Assembly (NCBI GenBank): GCA_014727975.1
Contig: WJMK01000022.1
Coordinates: forward strand, 1 to 37,628
DNA length: 37,628 nucleotides
Source of the DNA: Microcaldota archaeon
GTDB taxonomy: Archaea; Micrarchaeota; Micrarchaeia; Anstonellales; Bilamarchaeaceae
Direction of reading: 5' to 3'
Both the position numbers and the translations under genes were made by a program. Positions within the stretch are counted from its first letter, which is position 1, and each line of letters begins with the position of its first letter. The notes beneath the pieces were generated by a model. It searched no databases. It saw only the letters and a program-made list of their open reading frames with translations, and was not told the DNA's origin. This document shows positions 6,010 through 13,419 of this stretch, in pieces.

Positions 6010-7305
6010 ATGGCAAAAATAGATTGGTATGACCAGTTTGTGGATTTAAAGTACAAGCCAGCCAAAGATGACATAGTAGTCCTCTTCTACTTCGAGCCCC
6101 CTGCAGGAATGAGCAAGAAGGAATCCGCAGGAAGGATTGCATCCGAAAGCTCTACAGGAACCTGGACAACGCTTACCAAGCTCCCTCCCCGCATAAAGAA
6201 GCTCAGCGCCACTGCATTCAAGATGGATGGGAATTACCTCAAAGTCGCTTACCCTGCTGGACTCTGGGAGAACGGGAACATGGCACAGCTCCTCTCTGGA
6301 ATTGCAGGAAACATATTTGGCATGAAGGGAGTGAAGAACCTCCGCCTCATAGATGCAAAACTCCCCAAGAGCTACCTGAATAGCTTCAAGGGCCCGCAAT
6401 ACGGGATGCAGGGAATAAGGAAAATGATGGGCATAAAGAAGCGCCCGCTCACAGGAGCAGTAGTAAAGCCCAAAATAGGTTTTTCTGCCTCCGAGCATGC
6501 AAAGATAGGTTATGAGACCTGGCTGGGCGGATTTGATTTTGTAAAGGATGATGAGAACCTCACTTCCCAGAAATTCAACAGGTTTGAGGAGCGCGTAAAA
6601 ATCCTGACCAGGCTGAGGGATAAGGCAGAGAAAGAAACAGGGGAAAAGAAATCCGCATTCTTCAACATCACTGCAGAAACAGAGGAGATGAAGAGGCGCG
6701 CAAAGCTTGTTGCGGATGCAGGATGGAACTACGTAATGGTCGATATAGTAGTAACCGGAACATCCGCAGTGCAAACCATGACTGATTACTGCAGGGACCT
6801 TGGGCTTGCAATCCATGCCCACCGCGCAATGCACGCATCATTTACCAGAAATGCAAAGCACGGCATGACGATGCAGTTCCTTGCAAAGACAATGAGGGTC
6901 CTCGGGGTAAACAACATCCACACTGGAACTGCTGTAGGAAAGCTTGTAGGCTCAAAAGAAGAAGTCTCCGCACTCGCAGACGTGCTTAGGGAAAAGAAGA
7001 CAAAAGCAAAAAAGAACCTGATTCTTGAGCAGGACTGGGGAAACATGAAAACAGTTTTCCCTGCATCCTCAGGAGGCCTCCACCCGGGATTGGTCCCGGA
7101 TGTAATGGATATTTACGGGAACGAGATGGTACTTCTTATCTCAGGGGGAATCCATGGGCACCCCAAGGGAACGAGGGATGGTGCAGCAGCCACAATGCAG
7201 GCAATTGATGCAGTAATGGAAGGAATTTCCCTCAAGGAAAAGGCAAAAAAGAATAAGGAATTGGCATGGGCCCTGAAAAAATGGGGGCATCACAAGCCCA
7301 AATGA
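6010..7305 (+). CDS. rbcL: RuBisCO large subunit, form III-like
   Basis: This 431-residue RuBisCO fixes CO2 onto ribulose-1,5-bisphosphate. All active-site positions I checked are present: Lys153 and Lys155 (VVKPKIG), the carbamylated Lys179 with Asp181 and Glu182 (FVKDDEN), His271-Arg272 (HAHRAMH), His304 (NIHTGTAVG), loop-6 Lys311, SSGG at 353-356 and SGG at 378-380. Length and the lack of a small-subunit gene fit form III of archaea, which usually acts in the AMP nucleoside salvage pathway. Form II/III cannot be excluded without a tree. The partner enzymes, AMP phosphorylase and ribose-1,5-bisphosphate isomerase, are not in this window. Convergent with the desulfoferrodoxin gene, one base between stops. 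Confidence 0.95.
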   Translation: MAKIDWYDQFVDLKYKPAKDDIVVLFYFEPPAGMSKKESAGRIASESSTGTWTTLTKLPPRIKKLSATAFKMDGNYLKVAYPAGLWENGNMAQLLSGIAGNIFGMKGVKNLRLIDAKLPKSYLNSFKGPQYGMQGIRKMMGIKKRPLTGAVVKPKIGFSASEHAKIGYETWLGGFDFVKDDENLTSQKFNRFEERVKILTRLRDKAEKETGEKKSAFFNITAETEEMKRRAKLVADAGWNYVMVDIVVTGTSAVQTMTDYCRDLGLAIHAHRAMHASFTRNAKHGMTMQFLAKTMRVLGVNNIHTGTAVGKLVGSKEEVSALADVLREKKTKAKKNLILEQDWGNMKTVFPASSGGLHPGLVPDVMDIYGNEMVLLISGGIHGHPKGTRDGAAATMQAIDAVMEGISLKEKAKKNKELAWALKKWGHHKPK

Positions 7306-7306
7306 A

Positions 7307-7681
7307 TTATTTTTTCCAGAGGCCGTGGATATTGCAGTATTCCCTTGCAGACACTGAGTCTGCCTGGATGCAGAATTCTGCTTCAGGGGCCATACCCGGC
7401 TTAAGCTCTTCCCGGTAAACCTTCCCCCCTGCAATAAGCTCAATCCACTGGATATAGTGTGCATCCTCCATTGGGTGCGGCACCGAGCCCACCTTTACCT
7501 TATACCCCTTCTCAGTTTTCTCAATTACCGGAACGTGCTTTTCTCCGCCCTCGTCCTCAATTTTCCCTGGAAGAAGGTCCATGTTTTTTCCGCAGCAGAC
7601 CAGAGGGACCCCTGTCCCGTGGAGCACTTCCACAATGTTTCCGCATATGCTGCATTTGTATATCTCCCTGTTTTTTGTCAT
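7307..7681 (-). CDS. dfx: Desulfoferrodoxin (superoxide reductase)
   Basis: This 124-residue two-domain superoxide reductase reduces superoxide to H2O2 without making O2. The N-terminal desulforedoxin-like domain has Cys10, Cys13, Cys29 and Cys30 for Fe(Cys)4 centre I. The catalytic domain has His49 (EKHVPV), His69 and His75 ([11 protein letters not shown]), Cys116 and His119 (YCNIHG) for the Fe(His)4Cys centre II. Glu47-Lys48 supply the usual EK pair. Length matches class I enzymes. GGTGA lies four nt before ATG. It lies 22 nt after the peroxiredoxin gene, which would remove the H2O2 product, so the pair forms a logical superoxide-to-water route. Confidence 0.96.
   Translation of the reverse strand: MTKNREIYKCSICGNIVEVLHGTGVPLVCCGKNMDLLPGKIEDEGGEKHVPVIEKTEKGYKVKVGSVPHPMEDAHYIQWIELIAGGKVYREELKPGMAPEAEFCIQADSVSAREYCNIHGLWKK
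7310..7315 (+). terminator. T-run after rbcL
   Basis: Six consecutive T residues on the plus strand directly follow the rbcL stop, as in archaeal T-tract terminators. They lie inside the end of the opposing gene. Confidence 0.35.
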
Positions 7682-7703
7682 TCTTTCACCATCTTCTGCA
7701 AAA

Positions 7704-8267
7704 CTATATCTTCCCTACAAGGTCCAGCCCGGGCTTAAGCGTATCTTTTCCCGGTTCCCAGCCTGCGGGGCAGACCACCCCATCGCTTTTGCGCACGAAA
7801 TCTGCTGCCTGCAGTTTCCTGAGGAGCTCCTTTGCACTCCTACCTATGCTGTTGTCGTGCACTTCATATGCTTTCAGCACCCCATCCGGGTCAATTATGA
7901 AGCTTCCGCGCAGTGATACTCCTTCCTCTTCTATGTATGTTCCAAACTCCCTGCATATCTTGCCTGTGGGGTCTGCTGCCATGGGGTACTTGATTTTTTT
8001 GATTGCAGGAGAACTATCATGCCATGCCTTGTGCACAAATACAGTGTCTGTGCTTACGCTTATCACTTCTGCGCCCATTTTCCTGAATTCTTCATAATGT
8101 TCTGCAATCGCCTCAAGCTCTGTAGGGCAGATAAATGTAAAATCTGCAGGGTAGAACACAAGCACGACCCATTTTCCTGAGAAATCCGAAAGCTTTACCT
8201 TTTTGATTTCCTCATTATGGAAAACTTCCATTCCCAAATCCGAAACTTTTTCTCCTATTTTTGCCAT
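7704..8267 (-). CDS. 2-Cys peroxiredoxin (AhpC/Prx1 type)
   Basis: This 187-residue thioredoxin-fold peroxidase reduces H2O2 and alkyl hydroperoxides. The peroxidatic Cys47 lies in [13 protein letters not shown] and the resolving Cys166 in VVCPAGW, so it is a typical 2-Cys AhpC/Prx1 protein. Cys105 is an extra cysteine. ATG 8267 was chosen because it has AGGTGG upstream and the family N-terminus begins at MAKIGEKV; the frame stays open further upstream without homology. It has its own TATA-like region at 8321-8336 and probably reads through into desulfoferrodoxin. Its electron donor is not encoded next to it. Confidence 0.96.
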   Translation of the reverse strand: MAKIGEKVSDLGMEVFHNEEIKKVKLSDFSGKWVVLVFYPADFTFICPTELEAIAEHYEEFRKMGAEVISVSTDTVFVHKAWHDSSPAIKKIKYPMAADPTGKICREFGTYIEEEGVSLRGSFIIDPDGVLKAYEVHDNSIGRSAKELLRKLQAADFVRKSDGVVCPAGWEPGKDTLKPGLDLVGKI

Positions 8268-8320
8268 TCTATCCACCTCTGGAGCAATATTCTCGCAAAC
8301 AAGTCCTGCAGGGTAAAAAA

Positions 8321-8336
8321 CAAATATAAATAAAAA
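8321..8336 (-). promoter_or_regulatory. TATA-like region of the peroxiredoxin gene
   Basis: On the minus strand the sequence reads TTTTTATTTATATTTG, about 60 nt before ATG 8267. This gives a leader of roughly 30 nt that includes the AGGTGG ribosome site. Confidence 0.5.
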
Positions 8337-8347
8337 CGAGGAAGGGC

Positions 8348-8818
8348 TCAGCCTTCTATCCATTCAACAAGGGCCTCAAACCTTTCTTCGTGCTCAATCT
8401 CTTCCTCCATGATGTGCAGCGCAAGGTTGTATGTTACAACATCACTGTCCTTTGTCATCATTGCAATCTTGTGGTAAATCTTTATTGCGCAGTTTTCCCC
8501 CTTGAGGGCCCCCTTAAGCGATTCAATGGTTTCTTCGCTTGGCGCTTCGTATCCGCAATTGGTAAGCTCATAAAGCTGTTTCTGGTCCACTACCGGCTTT
8601 CCGCCAAGCTGCAGAATCCGCTCGGTAAGCTCGTCAGCATGCTCAAGCTCTTCCTTTGCAACAGAGGCAAGCTCTTTTGCAGCATTTGGATGCTTGACTA
8701 TGGACGCTGCCATAGTGTACTGAATGTAAGCAAGCCATTCATCTGCCAGAGCTTTATTGAGCTCTGCAACAACGTCTTCTACTTTCTCTCCTGCAATCTC
8801 TCTAGCTGTTTTTCCCAT
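8348..8818 (-). CDS. Dps-like ferritin (thioferritin type)
   Basis: This 156-residue four-helix iron-storage protein oxidises and sequesters iron and consumes H2O2. The di-iron site is visible as Glu27 (LADEWLAYIQY), Glu57/His60 (KEELEH), Glu108 and Glu140/His143 (EEEIEH). Two cysteines, Cys88 (NCGY) and Cys110 (ENCA), fit the conserved pair next to the ferroxidase centre that defines archaeal Dps-like (DPSL, thioferritin) proteins. Bacterioferritin is the alternative; no haem methionine could be assigned. It is the first gene of the dpsL-prx-dfx stress cluster and has its own promoter at 8857-8868. Confidence 0.88.
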   Translation of the reverse strand: MGKTAREIAGEKVEDVVAELNKALADEWLAYIQYTMAASIVKHPNAAKELASVAKEELEHADELTERILQLGGKPVVDQKQLYELTNCGYEAPSEETIESLKGALKGENCAIKIYHKIAMMTKDSDVVTYNLALHIMEEEIEHEERFEALVEWIEG

Positions 8819-8856
8819 TTAATCCACCCTAGTCTAAGCCTATGGGGCTTGAACCC

Positions 8857-8868
8857 TTTAAATAGTAT
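8857..8868 (-). promoter_or_regulatory. TATA-like box of the ferritin gene
   Basis: On the minus strand TACTATTTAAAG lies about 45 nt before ATG 8818. GGTGG is found seven nt before the start. Confidence 0.45.
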
Positions 8869-8897
8869 CCATGTAGTTCCAAGCGCTCCGTGAAACT

Positions 8898-9173
8898 TCA
8901 CGCCTTCTTTTTGTAAGAGTTGGAAACCCACCATTCTTTCACAAAGGGGAGCGTAAGCGTGGAAAGCACATATGCCCCCGCTGGCACAAGAGCATTCATC
9001 CACGGGTTGGGCGCATTAATTAGAATAAGGAAAAAAACCACAATCAGGTAGGTGGATACAGCAATTATCCCTCTCCTGGTTTTGCTTGTTTCCCAGGCCT
9101 TGTCTGCCTCAACCCGTGCATTCCTTTTCTTTATCTCCCGGATTGGGTCCTTAGCCGCTGACGCACTCGCCAT
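8898..9173 (-). CDS. Small two-helix membrane protein
   Basis: This 91-residue protein has no recognised function. A charged N-terminal part (residues 1-38, rich in Lys, Arg and Glu) precedes two hydrophobic segments, one around IIAVSTYLIVVFFLILI and one around ALVPAGAYVLSTLTL, joined by NAPNPWMN. It ends in a basic tail. ATG 9173 was chosen because GGTG lies five nt upstream; this start overlaps the end of the Cys-repeat lipoprotein gene by 23 bp in another frame, which suggests coupled translation. Further in-frame starts lie at 9188 and 9203. The clean amphipathic pattern supports a real gene. Confidence 0.72.
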   Translation of the reverse strand: MASASAAKDPIREIKKRNARVEADKAWETSKTRRGIIAVSTYLIVVFFLILINAPNPWMNALVPAGAYVLSTLTLPFVKEWWVSNSYKKKA

Positions 9174-10077
9174 CTTCGCACCATTCATCAGAGTCGCACT
9201 CAATTATGCCGAAACCCTTGCCCCCTTCTTCTGTGCACCAGGTTTCAAGCACCGAATCCTGGTCATAGCATTTGTCTGTTTCACTGTATTGGGTATCTCC
9301 CACCCAGTAGGTTATGGTCCCTTCCTCATACCTGTCCTTTCCACCATCCGTTTCCCTGCATTCCCTCTCAGGGCCTTCAACACAATAGCCGTTTTCGCAG
9401 TCCATCCCTTCCGGGCACACTACCTGCTCATGCGCAAGCTCTCCGCCCTTGCAATAGTATTCATAAACCACATTGTAGCTAAGGCAGCTGTCCGCGTATG
9501 TGGCTGAGCCATATGTGGCGGTTCCCTTTATGAATTCGTTTATGCCTCCATCTGAATCAGAGCACTGGGCAACGCCCACACACCTTCCGTTTATGCATTC
9601 CTCTGCAGGGCCGCAGCCTATCTCCTCATGCAGCGCCCCCTCCCCGCAGTAATATTCTTTTACAGTCTCCCCATCAATGCAACTATCCGTGTATTCTTCG
9701 TTACCATAGCTTACTGTCCCTGTTTTTGAAGTATCCTTCCCCCCATCACTGTCATAGCAGGTGCTTTCCACGCATGCGCCCCCATAGCAGAGGTAGCCAG
9801 CAGGGCATTGCATGTTCTCATCAGCTATCTCATTCCCATCGCAATAATACTCCAGGACCATTTCATCTTCCCCAAGGCAGCGGTCCGTGCCGCTTTCTTC
9901 ACCCACTGAGGCTGTTCCTGAAATAAATTCGTCCTTTCCCCCATCAGAGTCTGTGCACTGCTGTAGTTGCGGGGGAGGCTCTATCACATCCCATTCGCTC
10001 GGTTCAGCAAGTGGCTGGCCGGTGCACCCGCCCAGGAAAAGCCCAAAAGCCAGCAGAATAAAAATCAGTCCTCTCAT
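9151..10077 (-). CDS. Lipoprotein with four six-Cys repeats
   Basis: This 308-residue exported lipoprotein has its lipobox at LFLGGC (Cys18). After a Pro-rich linker it consists of four tandem repeats of about 62-73 residues (roughly 39-105, 106-169, 170-236, 237-308). Each begins C-x-(D/E)-(S/T)-DGG and continues with a GT-x-x-x-YG/W element, D-x-C, (E/V)-YYC or TWC, and two to three Cys near GYCV or GRCV. Six cysteines per repeat suggest three disulfides in a small extracellular module. The function is unknown. Such Cys-rich repeat lipoproteins, as I recall, are common in DPANN genomes. A TATA-like box at 10100-10110 predicts a leaderless mRNA. It is transcribed with the two-helix protein downstream. 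Confidence 0.82.
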   Translation of the reverse strand: MRGLIFILLAFGLFLGGCTGQPLAEPSEWDVIEPPPQLQQCTDSDGGKDEFISGTASVGEESGTDRCLGEDEMVLEYYCDGNEIADENMQCPAGYLCYGGACVESTCYDSDGGKDTSKTGTVSYGNEEYTDSCIDGETVKEYYCGEGALHEEIGCGPAEECINGRCVGVAQCSDSDGGINEFIKGTATYGSATYADSCLSYNVVYEYYCKGGELAHEQVVCPEGMDCENGYCVEGPERECRETDGGKDRYEEGTITYWVGDTQYSETDKCYDQDSVLETWCTEEGGKGFGIIECDSDEWCEDGECVSG

Positions 10078-10099
10078 GGAGAGTATTTAGCTGCAAAAG

Positions 10100-10110
10100 C
10101 ATTAAATTGG
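10100..10110 (-). promoter_or_regulatory. TATA-like box of the Cys-repeat lipoprotein
   Basis: The minus strand reads CCAATTTAATG about 27 nt before ATG 10077. A second box for the divergent DUF211 gene lies at 10126-10136. Confidence 0.45.
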
Positions 10111-10125
10111 CATCCTTGCTCAACT

Positions 10126-10136
10126 CTTTTATATCC
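10126..10136 (+). promoter_or_regulatory. TATA-like box of the DUF211 gene
   Basis: The sequence cttttatatcc lies about 25 nt before ATG 10157, predicting a leaderless transcript for DUF211 and the transporter after it. Confidence 0.55.
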
Positions 10137-10156
10137 TTTGCTCAAGATAGTTCAGC

Positions 10157-10441
10157 ATGGCAGATGTTAAAGTACAAAAGATAGTCCTTGATGTCCTAAA
10201 ACCAATGGAGCCCTCAATGCTTGAGCTTTCAAGAAACATAACGGGGCTGGATGGAGTCGAAAGCGTTTCAGTGGATCTTATAGAAATCGACAAGAAGGTA
10301 GAGAATGTAAAGCTTTCAATAAGCGGCACCACCCTGGATTATACGGATATAAATGCCGTGATTGAGAGCACTGGAGCTACAATCCACTCTGTAGATTATG
10401 TTTTCGCAACAAAGGGGACCCCTCCTCGGGAAGAAAGCTAA
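10157..10441 (+). CDS. DUF211 family protein
   Basis: This 94-residue soluble protein belongs to the archaeal DUF211 family, which has a ferredoxin-like alpha/beta fold and no proven function. Family signs are KIVLDVLKPMEPSMLELS at the N-terminus, the GLDGVESVSVDLIEID strand-turn, and STGATIHSVDYVFA at the C-terminus. The fold and position suggest a small ligand sensor. Only 13 nt separate it from the VIT1/CCC1-like transporter, so it may regulate or assist it. The pairing seems recurrent in archaea, but I recall this and did not check it. Confidence 0.9.
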   Translation: MADVKVQKIVLDVLKPMEPSMLELSRNITGLDGVESVSVDLIEIDKKVENVKLSISGTTLDYTDINAVIESTGATIHSVDYVFATKGTPPREES

Positions 10442-10454
10442 ATAGCGTGAAAAA

Positions 10455-11054
10455 ATGGGGATCAGAAAAAAGCTGGACCAGTATGAGAAAATAACCGGGA
10501 TGTCGGAGCTTGCAAGGCGCTATTTTGTAATGAACAGCTTTGACGGAACACTTACTATATTCGGGGTTCTCCTGGGCTCTTTTCTTGCGCAGATATCCGA
10601 GCCAGCAACAATAATCATGCTTGGGATGGCAGGGGGCGCGGCAATTTTCGTATCCGGGGTATGGGGCACATACCTCTCAGAAAGTGCAGAGCGCAAAAAA
10701 TCCAAAAACGAGCTTGAGAAAGTGATGCTAAAGGACCTTGACCGCACAAAAATATCAGAGGCAGAGAATTTTGCCACATATTACGTTTCTTTTATAAATG
10801 GCATTTCCCCGCTTCTTGCCATTCTTCTTATAATCTCACCGTTTTTTGCAGCATCCGCAGGGATAATCGGGATGGGGACAGCATACTATATCTCATTTGC
10901 GCTGTTTTTTGTTGTTTTTGCATCCATAGGGGTATTTCTCGGGCGGCTTTCCAAAGAAAACCTTGTGCTCTCCGCATTAAAGAGCCTTGCAGTGGGCTTC
11001 GTATGCGCGATAATAATCTATGCGATAAGCTCGTTCACCGCGCCCCCGATATAG
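10455..11054 (+). CDS. VIT1/CCC1-like iron/manganese transporter
   Basis: This 199-residue membrane protein resembles the VIT1/CCC1 family of Fe2+/Mn2+ exporters. It has about five hydrophobic segments. The first has NSFDGTLTIFGVLLGSFLA, comparable to the family helix with the D-G-x-x-x-x-x-G pattern, and the second has GGAAIFVSGVWGTYLSESAERK. A charged cytoplasmic segment (about residues 76-105) corresponds to the metal-binding domain region but is short and lacks an obvious cluster of Glu/Met ligands. It is operonic with DUF211. With the ferritin 2 kb away this suggests iron handling. Confidence 0.85.
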   Translation: MGIRKKLDQYEKITGMSELARRYFVMNSFDGTLTIFGVLLGSFLAQISEPATIIMLGMAGGAAIFVSGVWGTYLSESAERKKSKNELEKVMLKDLDRTKISEAENFATYYVSFINGISPLLAILLIISPFFAASAGIIGMGTAYYISFALFFVVFASIGVFLGRLSKENLVLSALKSLAVGFVCAIIIYAISSFTAPPI

Positions 11055-11063
11055 CTCCCCGAA

Positions 11064-11075
11064 AATATTTTATAT
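11064..11075 (+). promoter_or_regulatory. TATA-like box before the secreted protein gene
   Basis: The sequence aatattttatat lies about 27 nt before ATG 11097. It predicts a leaderless transcript. Confidence 0.5.
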
Positions 11076-11096
11076 GCCCTTTCCCTAATCATCTGC

Positions 11097-11849
11097 ATGA
11101 ACAGGAACATATTCTCATTTGCAATGTTGCTGCTTTTTCTGGGCAGCACTTTTGCAGGGGCAACAGTGGGCGTTGGTGAAACTGTTCCCGTAGGGGGAAC
11201 TACTGCTACTGCAACAGCTGACAACGGAACAGCCCAGGACTCTACTGAATCAGCAGAGGAGGGAGACAGTGAAGATGAAACCCCGTTTGGAGGCGTAGTA
11301 ATGACAAACGAGGAAGGGGACTCAGTTGTTGTGGGAAAGGAGGAAGGCTCCATTGAAGCAGTGGAGGATGGAAAGAAGCAGAATGGAGAGGCAGTCCAGG
11401 CGCAGCAGGCCTTGGAAGTGCAGGCCTCTTCTGGGCAGATGGTGCAGGCGCAGGTAGTAAAGCAGGAGCAGAAAACCCTCCTTGTTTCCAATGGGGCATC
11501 TGCATCAACAGAGCAAGAGATTGTAGTGCAGGAGCAGAATCTTTACCTCAAGGAAAATGGGGACCAGTACCACCTTGTAATGATGCCTTATGAACTCCAG
11601 TATGCAGGGGAAGGAGAAGCAGAAGTTCAGGATGTGGAACTGGAGGTTTACGAAGAAACTCCTGTTTACCGCTTCAAGGTGAAAGAGAAGCGGAATTTCC
11701 TCCTGGTGCTTCCTGTTGATTCGGAAACGGAATATGTTGTTGATGCACAAAGCAGGGAAGTTCTCCAGGAAAATGCGCCCTGGTGGGGGTTCCTGGCTCC
11801 GCAAAACCACAATTTCAGGGGACAGCTTGAATCAGCAGGATCACCTTAG
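11097..11849 (+). CDS. Secreted protein of unknown function
   Basis: This 250-residue protein has a classical Sec signal (MNRNIFSFAMLLLFLGSTFA), then a Thr/Gly/Glu-rich linker to about residue 65. Next comes a Gln/Val/Ala-rich part with repeated VQAQ-like words (about 95-130), then a C-terminal beta-rich domain (about 140-235) containing EIVVQEQNLYLKENGDQYHL and VYRFKVKEKRNFLLVLPVD. No cysteine, lipobox or C-terminal anchor is visible. No family is recognised. Its end overlaps the opposing flavodoxin gene by 4 bp. The coding call is strong because of the signal peptide and the promoter. Confidence 0.82.
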   Translation: MNRNIFSFAMLLLFLGSTFAGATVGVGETVPVGGTTATATADNGTAQDSTESAEEGDSEDETPFGGVVMTNEEGDSVVVGKEEGSIEAVEDGKKQNGEAVQAQQALEVQASSGQMVQAQVVKQEQKTLLVSNGASASTEQEIVVQEQNLYLKENGDQYHLVMMPYELQYAGEGEAEVQDVELEVYEETPVYRFKVKEKRNFLLVLPVDSETEYVVDAQSREVLQENAPWWGFLAPQNHNFRGQLESAGSP

Positions 11850-12307
11850 AGCACTTCTATTTTACTTAATATTTTTTTTGCAAAGTCTCTTGCTTCCCGG
11901 AGGTCTGATTCGTTGGGCCTTCCCCTGTTCTTAAGTGAAAATTCCTGCCCCGGGCATGACCATTCTCCGATAACCTTAATCCCTTTCTCTTCCAGGATAT
12001 CCTTCATTTTTGAGAGATGGCCTGTTCCGCTTCCCCCTGCAGTTCCGAATACTGCAGCATACCTGTCTTCAGCGGGCACGAGATTTTTCAGAAACTCCGC
12101 CATCTCTTTTCCAGGCCCGGAGAGATAGTTCCCGCTTCCCGCAAAAATGAGGTCGCATTTTTTCATGCTGTAGCCTTCCCCTACAGCTGCCGCCTCAATT
12201 GCTTCTGTTTTCATTTCTTCGGAAATTGCCTCTGCCACTTTTTTTGTGTTCCCGCTTTTGGAATAATAAAAAACCTTTACCCTTGTTTTTTGCAGTTTTC
12301 CTCCCAT
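11846..12307 (-). CDS. Flavodoxin
   Basis: This 153-residue flavodoxin-fold protein is an FMN electron carrier. The phosphate-binding loop is YSKSGNTKKVAEAI (about residues 15-28), and a second region, FAGSGNYLSGPGKEMAEFL, contributes to flavin binding. The strand with FGTAGGSGTGHLSKM and the family-typical ending are also present. ATG 12307 begins four nt after the stop of the Cys-repeat lipoprotein gene, so the two are probably co-transcribed. It may feed electrons to the peroxide-stress enzymes or to Taw1, but no partner is adjacent. Confidence 0.9.
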   Translation of the reverse strand: MGGKLQKTRVKVFYYSKSGNTKKVAEAISEEMKTEAIEAAAVGEGYSMKKCDLIFAGSGNYLSGPGKEMAEFLKNLVPAEDRYAAVFGTAGGSGTGHLSKMKDILEEKGIKVIGEWSCPGQEFSLKNRGRPNESDLREARDFAKKILSKIEVL

Positions 12308-12311
12308 TCCA

Positions 12312-13322
12312 TCATTCCTCGTCTTCCAATGCAATATAGAATTCCTTCAGCACGCCCTGTTCATAATAATGCAGATATTCTGAATGGAGGTCACCTGTGC
12401 CTCCAATTACCCTGAACCATACCTGGCCGGATTCTGTTTCCCCCGGGCCAATGCCCCCCCAGTCAAAGATATGCCCTATACTGCACCCGCTTGGCCTGTC
12501 TATGTAAGCCCTCCGCGTATCCACAAAGAGCTTAACGTTCTCTTTTTCCAGCTCCATACTCTCCTCCCCTGAATTCGCAGCTGTGAGCTGCAGCTTTACG
12601 TATGTCCCGTCATCGCAGCTTTCCCAACTAACTCTGTCAAACAGGATGCTGAAGCTATCAGTCACCCTGATGGTTTCCCCAATGGAATAGTTTTGTGCAC
12701 TCGGGTCAAAGCATTCCCCTTCCAGGAGGAATTCCCAGGGATGGCATCCGCACACCAGTGGGTTCATCACAAGCTCATAATCCTTGTTGCAATAGTATGG
12801 AGCGGTTTCGGTTGAGCAGGCATACTTTGGAGTCCCGTCATCGCATGCATTCCTGCACCCCTCCCCGTCCACATCATATCCAGGCGGGCATCCGCAAAGG
12901 CCTGCCTTTTCCTCAAGCACTGCCTGTGAATTGCAGTAAAATGGTTTTTCTGAAGAGCATTGCCCGATAGGCGTCCCATCCTCGCAGCTGTAGATGCATT
13001 CGCTTCCCCTCTGCACAGAATTTTCCGGGCATCCACAGGTTCCCGGGTCATCAACCAGGTTTCCATAAATATCGCATATTTTTGGCTTTGTTACAGAACA
13101 TTGCCCCACCGGGGTCCCGTCATCGCAATGGGTTACCTCTTCTTCTCCATCCGGAGGATTTTCTTCAGGTTTCCCCTCCTCCCCAGATGGCCCCTCTTCT
13201 CCTGAAGGCTCTTCACCCGGAGGCGCATCTTCCCCTGTTTCGTCCCCAGCTGCTTCTTCCTGGGGGCACCCAAAGCCGAAAAGGAGGAGCCCAATTACCA
13301 AAAATGCCATAATGCTCTTCAT
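12312..13322 (-). CDS. Lipoprotein with three CDDGTP-type Cys repeats
   Basis: This 336-residue exported lipoprotein has its lipobox at LLFGFGC (Cys19). A Glu/Pro/Gly-rich linker (20-65) contains repeated SGEEG words. Three repeats of about 47 residues follow, each starting C-(D/E)-DGTP, then a Cys, a second Cys after a Pro (KICD, FYCN, YYCN), C-G-C and a last Cys, giving six cysteines per repeat. The C-terminal domain (about 210-330) starts YSIGETIRVTDSFSILF and contains a GPGE turn, resembling DUF4352-like immunoglobulin-fold domains of lipoproteins. ATG 13322 gives the proper signal peptide. The function is unknown. Confidence 0.82.
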   Translation of the reverse strand: MKSIMAFLVIGLLLFGFGCPQEEAAGDETGEDAPPGEEPSGEEGPSGEEGKPEENPPDGEEEVTHCDDGTPVGQCSVTKPKICDIYGNLVDDPGTCGCPENSVQRGSECIYSCEDGTPIGQCSSEKPFYCNSQAVLEEKAGLCGCPPGYDVDGEGCRNACDDGTPKYACSTETAPYYCNKDYELVMNPLVCGCHPWEFLLEGECFDPSAQNYSIGETIRVTDSFSILFDRVSWESCDDGTYVKLQLTAANSGEESMELEKENVKLFVDTRRAYIDRPSGCSIGHIFDWGGIGPGETESGQVWFRVIGGTGDLHSEYLHYYEQGVLKEFYIALEDEE

Positions 13323-13342
13323 GCTCTTTACCTTAAAGCACA

Positions 13343-13369
13343 GTTTTTTTATTCCTTCTCGGTGCACCG
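13343..13369. promoter_or_regulatory. Promoter of the Cys-repeat lipoprotein with nearby palindrome
   Basis: On the minus strand GAATAAAAAAAC (13343-13354) is a TATA-like box about 27 nt before ATG 13322. A perfect 10-bp palindrome, CGGTGCACCG, lies just upstream at 13360-13369, between this promoter and the divergent rad50 promoter. It could be an operator. Confidence 0.4.
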
Positions 13370-13387
13370 GCAACCTCCCCTGTCATC

Positions 13388-13398
13388 CTTTTTATTGC
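13388..13398 (+). promoter_or_regulatory. TATA-like box of rad50
   Basis: The sequence ctttttattgc lies about 27 nt before ATG 13420, which supports that start over the upstream ATG 13312 of the same frame. Confidence 0.5.
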
Positions 13399-13419
13399 TT
13401 TTTCAACAACATTACTACA

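Noticed and set aside
7459-8097. A 212-codon plus-strand frame across desulfoferrodoxin and peroxiredoxin
   Set aside because: It is the antisense of two clear genes and is Pro/Ser-rich without motifs.
8841-8853. GGGGCTTGAACCC upstream of the ferritin gene, resembling a tRNA T-arm
   Set aside because: No acceptor or anticodon stem can be built around it.
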